From the NCBI RefSeq assembly GCF_934230905.1, contig NZ_CAKQFJ010000006.1, forward strand, positions 1 through 64,000: a stretch of DNA of 64,000 nt. Reading direction: 5' to 3'. Origin of the DNA: an uncultured Veillonella sp. (GTDB lineage: Bacteria; Bacillota; Negativicutes; Veillonellales; Veillonellaceae). The notes under the pieces were generated by a model. The model searched no databases. It worked only from the letters and a program-made list of their open reading frames with translations, and was not told the origin of the DNA. This document shows, piece by piece, positions 7,094 to 16,353 of the stretch (within the stretch, counting starts at the first letter, position 1; every line of letters begins with the position of its first letter). The translations under genes and the position numbers were made by a program.

Positions 7094-8029
7094 TTATACA
7101 TCAAAAAGACTGTTTTGGACAGGAATATTATATTTAGAAGCAGTACTAATTTTTATAGTATCTTTAGGATGTATATGTCCAATCAATAATGAAGATTGAG
7201 GATCGTGATTTATTCTATTTCTGCGAACTGCGCTCTGATTAGTATTCGCATAACAATAACGACAAAAATGACTGCATGTATCATACGCACCTATATCGCC
7301 ATGTAAATAACAATTACATTCAGTTCGCGCAGGTCTTTTTTTAGGTACCTTTAATTTTACATTCCATGCCCGTTCATAGCAATTTACTGTGAGGCAGCCG
7401 CTCGTATCAGCACCAATATGTTTGAAAGTATTCCCTTCACCACATGTTTTTAAGGTCATTCCAAATTGATTAGCAATATCCACCAAGGTCTTCATTAAAC
7501 TTATTTGCCTATCTTTAGGTGGTCGTTTTCCTTCTGGAAAATTTCGTAAAACCTTATCATATATATCTAAAAAGCTTGCTACTACAGTATCCGTATACCC
7601 TTCTAGTGATTTGGACATTTTATAAAAACTTTCACAATGAAAATCAATAGAATACTTGTGATTGATAATAATTGGATCGTAACGCCATACCATTGATTGA
7701 GGGTTAAGGCTGTTACTAATCATTGTAAACCCTTTTATAACCTGTTCATAATTTGGCACATAAGGCTCTATATCAGTACCATAAGGCGTAATAGTCATAT
7801 GCCAATATTGATGGTAGTCAGCAATATACGACAAATACTGTATAAATGGTAGAGGATTTTTAGTACAAAAAGCAATACCATCAACTGTATTATGATTAAT
7901 CATATATCGTGTAATCTGATTAGGATGATAAGGATTACGTACATCTACAAAACCAGCTTTTATACGATTGATAAACCACTGTCCATAAAAGGCAGGGATA
8001 TCAGTTCTTTGCCCTGTCTGTAAAATCAT
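7094..8029 (-). CDS. DUF1848 family protein
   Basis: A 311-residue protein opening with ILQTGQRTDIPAFYGQWF and containing VRNPYHPNQITR and FCTKNPLP, the conserved N-terminal pattern of DUF1848. The C-terminal part carries a Cys cluster (CNCYLHGDIGAYDTCSHFCRYC within about 265-290) that could bind a metal or an iron-sulfur cluster. The Cys spacing has led people to compare the family with radical SAM enzymes, but its reaction is not known to me. AGGGAA lies before the ATG. It is on the same strand as the HAD gene, 63 bases upstream of it, possibly in one transcript. Confidence 0.82.
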   Translation of the reverse strand: MILQTGQRTDIPAFYGQWFINRIKAGFVDVRNPYHPNQITRYMINHNTVDGIAFCTKNPLPFIQYLSYIADYHQYWHMTITPYGTDIEPYVPNYEQVIKGFTMISNSLNPQSMVWRYDPIIINHKYSIDFHCESFYKMSKSLEGYTDTVVASFLDIYDKVLRNFPEGKRPPKDRQISLMKTLVDIANQFGMTLKTCGEGNTFKHIGADTSGCLTVNCYERAWNVKLKVPKKRPARTECNCYLHGDIGAYDTCSHFCRYCYANTNQSAVRRNRINHDPQSSLLIGHIHPKDTIKISTASKYNIPVQNSLFDV

Positions 8030-8153
8030 AGCAATTCCCTTTCTCTGTATAATTTTATTCTATTATATCTAAAACTGCCAATTTGTTAAATATTTCATAG
8101 GAATAGCACTATGGATATGATACTATTCAAATAGTAAAAAATAAGGAGCTATT

Positions 8154-8900
8154 ATGAACGATTCATTTAATCATATTATTCATCCTAAAGAAGATGATAA
8201 AACATTTATTACATCCTATTGGACTGAGCGTGCAGCGGATTTCCGCAAATTGCGTGAAAAAGAATTGCAAAGCCCTAAGCTTTTATTATGGCGTGATGAA
8301 CTATTAAATCATATAAAGGTGTCTGATTCATTAAATATATTAGATATAGGTTGTGGTGCTGGTTTTTTCAGCATTATTCTATCTCAACTAGAACATACAG
8401 TGACAGGTATTGATATAACGCCTAACATGATCGAAGAATCTAAACTATTAGCTCAATCTGTTGGTAGTACAGCCCAATTTGCTGTTATGGATGCCGAAAA
8501 TCTAGATTTTGATGACAATACCTTTGATATTATTGTGGCTCGCAATGTAACATGGAATTTACCACATCCAGATATGGCGTATAAGGAATGGTTACGTGTT
8601 CTTAAATCTGGTGGCATGATTCTAAATTACGATGCAGAACACGCTAAAAATCATCACCATCTACCCCAATCTGTTCACAATGCGCATGAACATATCAAAT
8701 CTGAATTATTAGAAAAATGTCACACCATTTATCATATGTTATCTATCAGCGGTACAGATCGTCCTGAATGGGATAAACAGCTTCTAGAATCTTATGAGGC
8801 TACTGTAACGATAGATTCAACTGTAGGACCTCGCATCTATGCAGAAGAGGATGAATTTTATATCCCAGTGCCTATGTTTTTGGTGAAAGCTATTAAATAG
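8154..8900 (+). CDS. Class I SAM-dependent methyltransferase
   Basis: Cytosolic methyltransferase of 248 residues. The Rossmann-fold SAM site is visible as ILDIGCGAGFFSIIL (about 63-77), followed by VTGIDITPNMI for the ribose-binding acid and AVMDAENLDF for the adenine contact. Then comes IIVARNVTWNLPHPDMAYKEWLRVLKSGG, the usual post-motif region of methyltransferase family 11. The substrate cannot be predicted. AAGGAG lies close before the ATG. It is monocistronic, divergent from the DUF1848 gene, and closed by a hairpin terminator. Confidence 0.88.
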   Translation: MNDSFNHIIHPKEDDKTFITSYWTERAADFRKLREKELQSPKLLLWRDELLNHIKVSDSLNILDIGCGAGFFSIILSQLEHTVTGIDITPNMIEESKLLAQSVGSTAQFAVMDAENLDFDDNTFDIIVARNVTWNLPHPDMAYKEWLRVLKSGGMILNYDAEHAKNHHHLPQSVHNAHEHIKSELLEKCHTIYHMLSISGTDRPEWDKQLLESYEATVTIDSTVGPRIYAEEDEFYIPVPMFLVKAIK

Positions 8901-8924
8901 AATTCGTATTACGCTAGACAACAC

Positions 8925-8961
8925 AAAACCCACTCTATGAAATATATCATGAGTGGGTTTT
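8925..8961. terminator. Bidirectional terminator
   Basis: AAAACCCACTC (8925-8935) pairs with GAGTGGGTTTT (8951-8961); inner ATGA/TCAT extends the stem past a bulge. It lies between convergent methyltransferase and mtaD genes, with A- and T-runs on both sides. Confidence 0.85.
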
Positions 8962-8982
8962 CATTATATGAGGTATATAATC

Positions 8983-10266
8983 TTAGTTTTTAAAATACTC
9001 TTGAGCCTTACCGATTTCGTTACGCAGTTTTTCTTCATCAATAGTCAATAGTTCTTTATTTTTCATAAGAACCTTACCGGCTACAATAACTGTATTCGCA
9101 TCAGAGCTATTAGCTGAATATACAAGTGCAGCTACATCGTTGTAACGAGGCATCCAATGCATACCTGATACATCATATAATACGATATCTGCACGTTGAC
9201 CAACAGCAATCTTGCCGAGATCATTATAGCCAAGAGCTTTGGCCCCTTCTACAGTCCCCATGTTCCAAGCCGCTTGTGCAGGAATAGACTTAGGATCATA
9301 TAGACGAGCCTTATGTAATGTTGCTGCTAGACGTACCTCTTCAAGCATATCCGCATTATTGTTAGATGCCGAACCATCTGTACCAAGACCTACAGTAATG
9401 CCTTTTTCTATCATTTCAGGAATAGGCGCAATACCACTAGCTAATTTCAAATTAGATTGTGGATTATGAGCTACGGCTACATTATTTTCAGCCATAATAG
9501 CCATATCTTCTTCTGTTACATGTACGCAGTGAGCTGCCAATGTAGTATTCCAGAATAAACCTAAGTCATGCATATGAGCAATTGGTGTCTTACTAGTCGC
9601 TTTCATAACATTCTCTACTTCCCCTTTAGTTTCGGATAAGTGCATATGAATCCCACAATTAAGCTCATGAGATAAAGCAATGACCTTTTCCATGTACGCA
9701 TCTGGACAAGTATATGGCGCATGAGGTCCTAATAGAACCTTGATGCGATCGTTATCATAACCATGATAGGTACGGAACAAATCTGCATTTTCCACAAGTG
9801 CTTGATCAGCTGTAGGAGAAACACCTGCAAGACCACGGGACAATACAGCACGAATACCGGTTTCTTTCACTACATCAGCTGTTGTATTCATAAAGAAATA
9901 CATGTCACTAAAAGTGGTTGTACCAGAACGTAGCATTTCTGCAATGCCTAGTTGTGTGCCCCATTTAACCAAATCATCATTTAACTTAGCTTCTGTTGGC
10001 CAAATGGCAGTTTCAAGCCAATCCATAAGCTCTAAATCATCCGCATAATTACGGAATAAACCCATTGCAATATGCGTATGTGTATTAACAAGTCCTGGTG
10101 CAGCCAACTGCCCTTTTCCATCTAATGTTTCTTTTGATTCTACAGATTTTGCTTCTTCTGCAGTTAATATAGCAGTAATATAACCATTTTCAATTTCAAC
10201 GGCATGATTTTTTAATGTTCCGTTGTCGGTAAGAACATCTACATTGGTAATTAATAAATCTGACAT
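8983..10266 (-). CDS. mtaD: 5-methylthioadenosine/S-adenosylhomocysteine deaminase
   Basis: Zinc amidohydrolase, 427 residues, that deaminates methylthioadenosine or S-adenosylhomocysteine to the inosyl compounds. Metal and catalytic motifs are HTHIAMG (HxH, about 63), HMHLSETKGE, AAHCVHVTEEDM and GTDGSASNNNADM. The ATG at 10266 follows AAGGAGG within an in-frame extension starting MQGGI, which is the ribosome site translated. It lies last in the run mtnP, mtnA, ahcY, mtaD, so it handles the same nucleoside by-products as its neighbours. A hairpin between ahcY and this gene may lower its expression. Confidence 0.92.
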   Translation of the reverse strand: MSDLLITNVDVLTDNGTLKNHAVEIENGYITAILTAEEAKSVESKETLDGKGQLAAPGLVNTHTHIAMGLFRNYADDLELMDWLETAIWPTEAKLNDDLVKWGTQLGIAEMLRSGTTTFSDMYFFMNTTADVVKETGIRAVLSRGLAGVSPTADQALVENADLFRTYHGYDNDRIKVLLGPHAPYTCPDAYMEKVIALSHELNCGIHMHLSETKGEVENVMKATSKTPIAHMHDLGLFWNTTLAAHCVHVTEEDMAIMAENNVAVAHNPQSNLKLASGIAPIPEMIEKGITVGLGTDGSASNNNADMLEEVRLAATLHKARLYDPKSIPAQAAWNMGTVEGAKALGYNDLGKIAVGQRADIVLYDVSGMHWMPRYNDVAALVYSANSSDANTVIVAGKVLMKNKELLTIDEEKLRNEIGKAQEYFKN

Positions 10267-10287
10267 AATGCCTCCTTGCATAGGTAA

Positions 10288-10311
10288 AACCGAGTCAAAA
10301 TAGACTCGGTT
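10288..10311 (-). terminator. Hairpin between ahcY and mtaD
   Basis: A nine-base perfect stem AACCGAGTC/GACTCGGTT (10288-10296, 10303-10311) with a 6-base loop is followed on the minus strand by TTTTACC. It is probably a partial terminator or a processing site inside the operon. Confidence 0.65.
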
Positions 10312-10338
10312 AAATTCACGTTCAAGCTAACGATTATA

Positions 10339-11583
10339 TTAGTTTACCTTTGTTAAATAATCAATTTGATCTTGTGTTAATGCATCTAAATCATATCCCA
10401 TGGAGTGTAACTTAATTTTTGCCACTTCTTCATCAAGTTCATGAGGCAATACATATACTTTAGGCTCCATGTTTTTACCATTATGTAATACATGTTCTGC
10501 AGCCAATGCTTGCATAGCAAAAGATAAGTCCATAATTTCAGCTGGATGACCATCACCTGCTGCTAAGTTTACAAGACGACCTTCTGCCAATACATAAATT
10601 TTACGACCATCAGACATTGTATAGCCTTCGATATTTTGACGAACACGTTCATGACTTACGGCTACTTTTTCTAAATCATGTACATTTACTTCACAGTCAA
10701 AATGGCCAGCATTACAAAGAACGGCTTTGTCCTTCATTACTTCATAATGTTCTTTTACAATAACATCTTTACAACCTGTTACAGTACAGAAAATGTCGCC
10801 GATTTTAGCAGCTTCTATCATAGGCAATACAGTAAAGCCATCGAAAACTGCTTCAATAGCTTTAATAGGATCAACTTCTGTAACAAATACGTGAGCGCCT
10901 AAACCTTTCGCACGCATAGCAACGCCTTTACCACACCAGCCATAACCAGCAACAACAACATTTTTACCTGCTACTGTAAGGTTTGTAGTACGCATAATAC
11001 CATCCCATACAGATTGGCCTGTACCATAGCGATTATCGAATAAGTATTTGCAGTTAGAATCATTTACAGCAATCATAGGGAATGTCAATTGTTTAGCATG
11101 TTCCAATGCATATAATCGATGAACACCAGTTGTCGTTTCTTCACTACCACCTAACAAACGTTCTTTTGCATCAGTACGTGTAGTATGTAATAGGTTAACA
11201 AGGTCCCCACCATCATCAATGATAATATGAGGTTTATGATCCAACGCTTTGTTAAGGAACATAAAATATTCTTCATCAGTACAATTATACCAAGCATATA
11301 CAGTAAGGCCCATATCTACAAGACCAGCCGCTACATCATCTTGTGTAGAAAGAGGGTTTGAGCCTGTAACAATAACATCAGCGCCACCGCGTTTTAAAAC
11401 AGTTGCAAGGTATGCAGTTTTAGCTTCCAAGTGAACAGAAACAACAATCGTTTGACCTTTGAAAGTTTGTTCTTTTTCAAAACGATCGCCTAATGTATTT
11501 AGTGTAGGCATAAAATTAGAAACCCAGTCGATTTTTTTACGGCCTTCAGCTGCGAGATTAATATCTTTAATTAATGATTGCAT
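10339..11583 (-). CDS. ahcY: Adenosylhomocysteinase
   Basis: NAD-dependent hydrolase, 414 residues, splitting S-adenosylhomocysteine into adenosine and homocysteine and so relieving inhibition of methyltransferases. The NAD-binding segment reads VAGYGWCGKGVAMRAKGLGA (about 210-230), and substrate-site segments such as DDGGDLV, EETTTGVHRL and NDSNCKYLFDNRYGTGQS are present. The length fits the shorter bacterial class. AAGGAG lies before the ATG. mtnA ends 97 bases upstream; a TATAAT at 11649-11654 in that gap may give the gene its own promoter. No SAH riboswitch fold was recognised there. Confidence 0.96.
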   Translation of the reverse strand: MQSLIKDINLAAEGRKKIDWVSNFMPTLNTLGDRFEKEQTFKGQTIVVSVHLEAKTAYLATVLKRGGADVIVTGSNPLSTQDDVAAGLVDMGLTVYAWYNCTDEEYFMFLNKALDHKPHIIIDDGGDLVNLLHTTRTDAKERLLGGSEETTTGVHRLYALEHAKQLTFPMIAVNDSNCKYLFDNRYGTGQSVWDGIMRTTNLTVAGKNVVVAGYGWCGKGVAMRAKGLGAHVFVTEVDPIKAIEAVFDGFTVLPMIEAAKIGDIFCTVTGCKDVIVKEHYEVMKDKAVLCNAGHFDCEVNVHDLEKVAVSHERVRQNIEGYTMSDGRKIYVLAEGRLVNLAAGDGHPAEIMDLSFAMQALAAEHVLHNGKNMEPKVYVLPHELDEEVAKIKLHSMGYDLDALTQDQIDYLTKVN

Positions 11584-11680
11584 ATATACTCCTTCATTCT
11601 TTAGTTAATAAATTATATACATGTTGTTGAAAAAACTTACTTTTAATAATTATACTATATATTTAAACCCATCATGAAAA

Positions 11681-12739
11681 CTATTTCGTTCTCACAATCG
11701 ATTGTAAACGAGTAATGGACTCTTGATAATCAGGTGTTAATACACCTTCCTCAGTAATAATGGCAGTAACCAAATCATGAGGAGTTACATCAAAAGCAGG
11801 ATTTAATACATGAATACCTGTAGGCGCAGATGGCACCCCTTGAAAGTTTAACACTTCATCATCAGCACGCATTTCAATAGGAATATCCTTACCATCTTTG
11901 AGTGTAAAATCAAATGTACTATATGGAGCTGCCACATAAAATGGAATATTATGGAATTTTGCAAGTACTGCTAATCCGTAGGTACCAATTTTATTGGCTA
12001 CATCACCTTCCGTTGTAATCCGATCGGCACCGACGATAATAGCGTCGATTAGTCCTTGTTGCATTGCATAGGCCGCCATATTGTCTGTCTCTAATGTAAC
12101 AGGAATGCCATCTTCATGGAGTTCAAAAGCCGTTAAACGGGCTCCTTGCAATAATGGACGTGTTTCATCGGCGTACACCATTTTCAATTGGCCCTGTTCA
12201 TGTAGTTTACGAATCACACCAAGTGCAGTACCTAAACCACCTGTCGCTAAAGCACCAGCATTACAATGCGTTAAGATTCGTAAATTCTGTTTTTCTTTAA
12301 ATAAGGTGGCCCCATTAATAGCCATATGTGTGTTGAGTTTTACATCCTCTTCATGGATAACAATAGCCTCTTTTATGATGCGGTCTATAATTTCATGCAT
12401 AGACGCAAAGGGACCGGCTTTTACAATCGCTATAACACGATTAACCGCCCACGCTAAATTAATCGCTGTCGGTCGAGTTTCCTTTAATTCTTCACTCCAC
12501 TCATAAAAAGTTGATAGTTGTTCAGAAAAAGGAACCTCTAAACGATTCGCCTCCACAGCTGCTAAAATAAGACCATAACCAGCAGCGACGCCGATAGCAG
12601 GAGCTCCACGGACACGAAGCATCTTTATTGCCTCTGCCACTTGTCGCCAGTCGGTACAATGTATATATTCCACATGAGTTGGCAATTTTGTTTGATCTAA
12701 TAAAATGAGCGTACCATCACGCCATTCAATATTTTTCAT
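11681..12739 (-). CDS. mtnA: Methylthioribose-1-phosphate isomerase
   Basis: Isomerase of 352 residues converting methylthioribose-1-phosphate to methylthioribulose-1-phosphate in methylthioadenosine salvage. It belongs to the eIF2B-alpha-like family. RVRGAPAIGVAAGYG (near 45), THCNAGALATGGLGTALGV with the catalytic Cys (near 155), and IVGADRITTEGDVANKIGTYGLAVLA with the catalytic Asp (near 235) are all intact. The chosen ATG has GGAGGGAGG in front; a longer GTG frame overlaps this site. It starts 44 bases after mtnP on the same strand. The remaining mtn genes (mtnB, mtnC, mtnD, mtnW, mtnX) are not in this window. Confidence 0.95.
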   Translation of the reverse strand: MKNIEWRDGTLILLDQTKLPTHVEYIHCTDWRQVAEAIKMLRVRGAPAIGVAAGYGLILAAVEANRLEVPFSEQLSTFYEWSEELKETRPTAINLAWAVNRVIAIVKAGPFASMHEIIDRIIKEAIVIHEEDVKLNTHMAINGATLFKEKQNLRILTHCNAGALATGGLGTALGVIRKLHEQGQLKMVYADETRPLLQGARLTAFELHEDGIPVTLETDNMAAYAMQQGLIDAIIVGADRITTEGDVANKIGTYGLAVLAKFHNIPFYVAAPYSTFDFTLKDGKDIPIEMRADDEVLNFQGVPSAPTGIHVLNPAFDVTPHDLVTAIITEEGVLTPDYQESITRLQSIVRTK

Positions 12740-12782
12740 GAGACCTCCCTCCACATTGTCATATCAAAATGGATACAATCTC

Positions 12783-13577
12783 TTATAATTTAAATCCGCC
12801 ATATTCGGCCATACGATGATGAGCTGCATAGTCTGCATTTATATCAATAACCTCAATCGTTCCTAAAATAAGGGCTTTCAATTGAGATGCCATTTCCCCC
12901 ATCATTTCAACTACTTCACTGTGAGTTAGAGCATTTTCAGAAATACCAGCTGCGTAGTTCGTAATCATAGAAATTGTAGTATACGCCATTTCCGCTTCGT
13001 TTGCTAAATTAACCTCTGGTACATTCGTCATGCCTACGGTATCGCCACCAAGCATGTGGAACATCTTAATCTCCGCAGGTGTTTCAAAACGTGGCCCTTC
13101 TGTACATACATAAGTTCCACCATTATGAATAGATAGATTTTGATCTTTACCTACGGTTTCAATAATTTGACGAAGTTCAGGGCAATATGGATTGGTTACA
13201 TCCAAATGTGCTACTGGACGATCGCCACCTTCATAAAATGTGGTAACACGATTTTTTGTAAAATCAAGAAATTGATCTGTTAATACAAAATGGCCAGGTT
13301 CAAAATTTTTATTTAATGACCCTACAGCTGTTGTGGAAATAATAAATTTAACGCCTAGCTTTTTTAACCCCCAAATATTAGCGCGATAATTAATTTTATG
13401 TGGAGGAATCGTATGGTCTTTACCATGACGGGCCACAAAAATTACAATTTTTCCTTTATATGTACCTTGTACATAATCAATTTCACCATAAGGAGTCATC
13501 AAAGATTCTTCATGAATATTTTCAAATATAGACGGATCATAAACACCTGTTCCGCCAATAACACCGATTGCACTCAT
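12783..13577 (-). CDS. mtnP: S-methyl-5'-thioadenosine phosphorylase
   Basis: Phosphorylase of 264 residues that releases adenine and methylthioribose-1-phosphate from methylthioadenosine, the by-product of polyamine synthesis. It is a PNP/MTAP family member. The phosphate-binding GVIGGTGVYDP opens the protein, ARHGKDHTIPPHKINYRANI follows (near 50), then STTAVGSLN, EGPRFETPAEI and GMTNVPEVNLANEAEM, which form the purine and ribose sites. AGGAGG precedes the ATG. It is the first gene of the mtnP-mtnA pair, its product being the substrate of MtnA. It could act on inosine or adenosine instead, but the mtnA neighbour supports the name. Confidence 0.93.
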   Translation of the reverse strand: MSAIGVIGGTGVYDPSIFENIHEESLMTPYGEIDYVQGTYKGKIVIFVARHGKDHTIPPHKINYRANIWGLKKLGVKFIISTTAVGSLNKNFEPGHFVLTDQFLDFTKNRVTTFYEGGDRPVAHLDVTNPYCPELRQIIETVGKDQNLSIHNGGTYVCTEGPRFETPAEIKMFHMLGGDTVGMTNVPEVNLANEAEMAYTTISMITNYAAGISENALTHSEVVEMMGEMASQLKALILGTIEVIDINADYAAHHRMAEYGGFKL

Positions 13578-13631
13578 AGTTGCCTCCTATTAAAAATACT
13601 CTATTAATCTATTTTCGCACATAATAATAAA

Positions 13632-13660
13632 ACAGGCTATAGAAAAATACTATAACCTGT
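13632..13660 (-). terminator. Terminator of the riboflavin-hslO operon
   Basis: ACAGGCTATAG (13632-13642) pairs with CTATAACCTGT (13650-13660) with one wobble, and on the minus strand is followed by TTTTATTATTAT. It separates hslO from mtnP. Confidence 0.8.
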
Positions 13661-13725
13661 ATATTTTATGAATAATTTACTAATTATAGTCAGTTCAATA
13701 CTAATCATTTATACGACTATACCAA

Positions 13726-14604
13726 TTATTGAATAGGTCCTTTAGGTGTAAACATATCTTCCAATTCTTTTCGAGGGAAATGATACTTTTCATTACAATA
13801 ATGACAGACTAACTCTGTAATTTCATCTTCTAACAATGAATTTTTATCATTTTCTCTCAAAGTCATAAGAACACTCGCAAAACGATCACGACTACAACGA
13901 CACTTAAAAGATACTGGCTGATTATAAACTTCATTAACAGTGAGACCATCTAGTACTTTTTCTACAAGGCCTTGACCATCTGGATGCTCTTTTAAATATT
14001 CTGTTACAGGTCCTAATTCATTGATATTTTTTTCTACCATTGCTAATGCGGCATCAGTAGCATCTGGTAACGCTTGTACAATAAAACCACCAGCTACAAT
14101 CGTGTGATAATCTGGATCTACTAAAACTCCCAAACTGATAGTGGATGGGACCTGTTCAGATGTATATAAATAATATGCTAAATCCTCTGCAATTTCACCA
14201 CTTTGAATAGGACTCGTAGAAGTATAATCCTGAGCTAGTTTCGTAAATCTTGTAACTTGTACCTCTCCATGATGACCAACAGCAGCACCTACATCTAACT
14301 TTCCAGCATGTTTTAATGGTACATCTACATGTGGTTCATCCACATATCCACGAACTGTATTATCAGAAAATGCATCTACATGTACAACCCCTAACGGACC
14401 ATCACCTTTAATTCTAAGACTAACATTTTCATGATTTTTAAAATCACCTGCCAGTAAGATGGCTCCCGTCATAGTACGTCCTAAAGCAGCCGTTGCTACA
14501 GGCCACAAATCGTGACGTACACGAGCAGTTTCTACCGTATCCGTAGTAACTGCTAATGACATACGTACCCCTTCACGGGTAGTAAAACGTTTAATATAAT
14601 CCAT
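13726..14604 (-). CDS. hslO: Hsp33 redox-regulated chaperone
   Basis: Cytosolic holdase chaperone of 292 residues, activated by oxidative unfolding. The C-terminal zinc site is visible as CRC (in FKCRCSRD) and CHYC, the four Cys that bind zinc when reduced. The N-terminal domain shows ATAALGRTMTGAILLA and GDGPLGVVHVDA, typical of the family. The ATG at 14604 follows AGGAAAA. A longer frame to 14721 would run back through ribH and is rejected. It starts 16 bases after the ribH stop, so the riboflavin operon probably carries it along, placing a redox chaperone under FMN control. Confidence 0.94.
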   Translation of the reverse strand: MDYIKRFTTREGVRMSLAVTTDTVETARVRHDLWPVATAALGRTMTGAILLAGDFKNHENVSLRIKGDGPLGVVHVDAFSDNTVRGYVDEPHVDVPLKHAGKLDVGAAVGHHGEVQVTRFTKLAQDYTSTSPIQSGEIAEDLAYYLYTSEQVPSTISLGVLVDPDYHTIVAGGFIVQALPDATDAALAMVEKNINELGPVTEYLKEHPDGQGLVEKVLDGLTVNEVYNQPVSFKCRCSRDRFASVLMTLRENDKNSLLEDEITELVCHYCNEKYHFPRKELEDMFTPKGPIQ

Positions 14605-14620
14605 TCTATTTTTCCTTATA

Positions 14621-15082
14621 CTAGATTTGATTGATAAGATTAACCATTTCGATAGCACCCATAGCGCAATCGTAACCTTTATTACCCGCTTTTGTACCAG
14701 CACGTTCAATAGCTTGTTCAATATTTTCAGTTGTTACGACACCGAACATAACAGGGATACCTGTTTCTAAAGAAACGTGAGCAATACCTTTTGCAACTTC
14801 ATTACAAACATAGTCATAATGTGTAGTGGCTCCACGAATAACGGCACCTACACAAATAATAGCATCATAACGACCAGATACAGCTGCTTTTTTTGCAATC
14901 AACGGAATTTCATAAGCACCAGGAACCCAAATGACTGTAATATCTTCTTGTTTAACATCATGACGCAATAAACAGTCTTCAGCACCACCAATTAATTTAG
15001 ATGTAATAAACTCATTAAAACGAGAACCGATAATAGCAAATTTCTTACCAGTACCAACCAAATTACCTTCTTGAACCATCAT
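14621..15082 (-). CDS. ribH: 6,7-dimethyl-8-ribityllumazine synthase
   Basis: Lumazine synthase, 153 residues, joining 3,4-dihydroxybutanone-4-phosphate to the ribitylamino-pyrimidine to give the riboflavin precursor. Family motifs are SRFNEFIT (near 20), WVPGAYEIPL (near 50), GAVIRGATTHYDYV with the catalytic His (near 80-92), and PVMFGVVTTENIEQAIERAGTKAGNKG (near 110-135). GGAGG precedes two adjacent ATGs, either of which may be used. It lies between ribBA and hslO in the rib operon and should form the usual icosahedral or pentameric assembly. Confidence 0.97.
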   Translation of the reverse strand: MMVQEGNLVGTGKKFAIIGSRFNEFITSKLIGGAEDCLLRHDVKQEDITVIWVPGAYEIPLIAKKAAVSGRYDAIICVGAVIRGATTHYDYVCNEVAKGIAHVSLETGIPVMFGVVTTENIEQAIERAGTKAGNKGYDCAMGAIEMVNLINQI

Positions 15083-15133
15083 GTTATAGCCTCCTATAAA
15101 TTTAGCTTAAATGTCTATATAACGAAAGAAATA

Positions 15134-16336
15134 TTAGTCTTCTAACATATGTCCCATTTTTTCTTCTTTTGTTTTTAAATAGCCTGCATTAAATTTGTTT
15201 GCAGGAATAATGAGAGGTACACGTTTGTGTACATCGATTCCCCAATGTTCTAATCCATGGCGTTTTTCAGGGTTATTCGTCAATAAACGGATACTCTTAA
15301 TACCTAGGAATCGAATAATTTGAGCCGCTAAGGAATATTCACGCATATCTGCAGGAAAACCTAATTGTTCATTCGCTTCTACCGTATCAAAGCCTTGTTC
15401 TTGTAATGCATAAGCCTTAATTTTATTTGTTAAGCCAATACCACGGCCTTCTTGACGCATATACACGACAACGCCTTTTCCTTCTTTTTCGATAGAGCGT
15501 AATGCATTTTCTAATTGTTCACCACAGTCGCAGCGTTTAGAACCAAACACATCACCTGTTAAACATTCAGAGTGAATACGTACTAGCACATCTTCACAAT
15601 CTTGTACATCGCCCTTAACGATTGCAAGATGTTCTTTATGATCCAAATCATTTTTAAATACAAAAATATTAAAATCACCAAATTTTGTTGGCAATTGGGA
15701 GCAAGCGCCCAATTCAATCATATCTTCATGTTGTTTACGATATTCAATGAGTTCTGCTACGGATGCAATTTTTAAATCATGTTCCTTAGCAAATTCTATT
15801 AAATCTGGCAAACGTGCCATATCTCCATCATCTTTAGTGATTTCACAGATAACAGCAGCCTCTTGTAAACCAGCAAGACGGCAAAGATCTACAGATGCTT
15901 CTGTATGACCTTGGCGTACGAGAACACCACCTTCTTTATATACCAATGGAAATACGTGGCCAGGTCGACGGAAATCAGCAGGTTTTGCATTTGGATCTAA
16001 TAATTTTTGAATCGTATATGCCCGTTCTGCTGGTGATACACCCGTTGTCGTATCTACATGATCTACGGTAACAGTAAAGGCTGTTTCATGATTATCCGTA
16101 TTTTTCGTAACCATAGCCGAAATACCGAGACGTTCTAACGCTTCTCGTCTCATTGGTGTACATACGATGCCACGTGCATATTTAACAAAGAAGTTTATGT
16201 TTTCTTGAGTAGCAAACTCGGCAGCGATGATTAAATCTCCTTCATTTTCCCTACTTTCATCATCAACGATAATAACAGGTTTACCAACTTTCATATCTTG
16301 AAGAACTTCTTCAATTGTATTCAATGTATAATTCAT
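15134..16336 (-). CDS. ribBA: Bifunctional DHBP synthase / GTP cyclohydrolase II
   Basis: Two-domain riboflavin enzyme of 400 residues. Residues 1-200 (RibB) make 3,4-dihydroxybutanone-4-phosphate from ribulose-5-phosphate; the acidic loop DDESRENEGDLI and GHTEASVDL are intact. Residues about 207-400 (RibA) open the imidazole ring of GTP. They carry the zinc site CLTGDVFGSKRCDCGEQL, VYMRQEGRGIGL and the C-terminal LTNNPEKR loop. Both halves look catalytically complete. It sits between ribE and ribH in the usual Firmicute order, 18 bases after ribE, with GGAGGAG before the ATG. Confidence 0.97.
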   Translation of the reverse strand: MNYTLNTIEEVLQDMKVGKPVIIVDDESRENEGDLIIAAEFATQENINFFVKYARGIVCTPMRREALERLGISAMVTKNTDNHETAFTVTVDHVDTTTGVSPAERAYTIQKLLDPNAKPADFRRPGHVFPLVYKEGGVLVRQGHTEASVDLCRLAGLQEAAVICEITKDDGDMARLPDLIEFAKEHDLKIASVAELIEYRKQHEDMIELGACSQLPTKFGDFNIFVFKNDLDHKEHLAIVKGDVQDCEDVLVRIHSECLTGDVFGSKRCDCGEQLENALRSIEKEGKGVVVYMRQEGRGIGLTNKIKAYALQEQGFDTVEANEQLGFPADMREYSLAAQIIRFLGIKSIRLLTNNPEKRHGLEHWGIDVHKRVPLIIPANKFNAGYLKTKEEKMGHMLED

Positions 16337-16353
16337 GGAGACAACTCCTCCTT

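Noticed and set aside
11584..11680. SAM or SAH riboswitch before ahcY
   Set aside because: The gap is A/T-rich, with none of the conserved GC blocks of those aptamers.
12081..12506. 141-codon plus-strand frame inside mtnA
   Set aside because: Shadow of the mtnA coding frame, with no promoter or ribosome site.
14605..14721. N-terminal extension of hslO
   Set aside because: The extra 39 codons lie inside ribH and the ATG at 14604 has a ribosome site.
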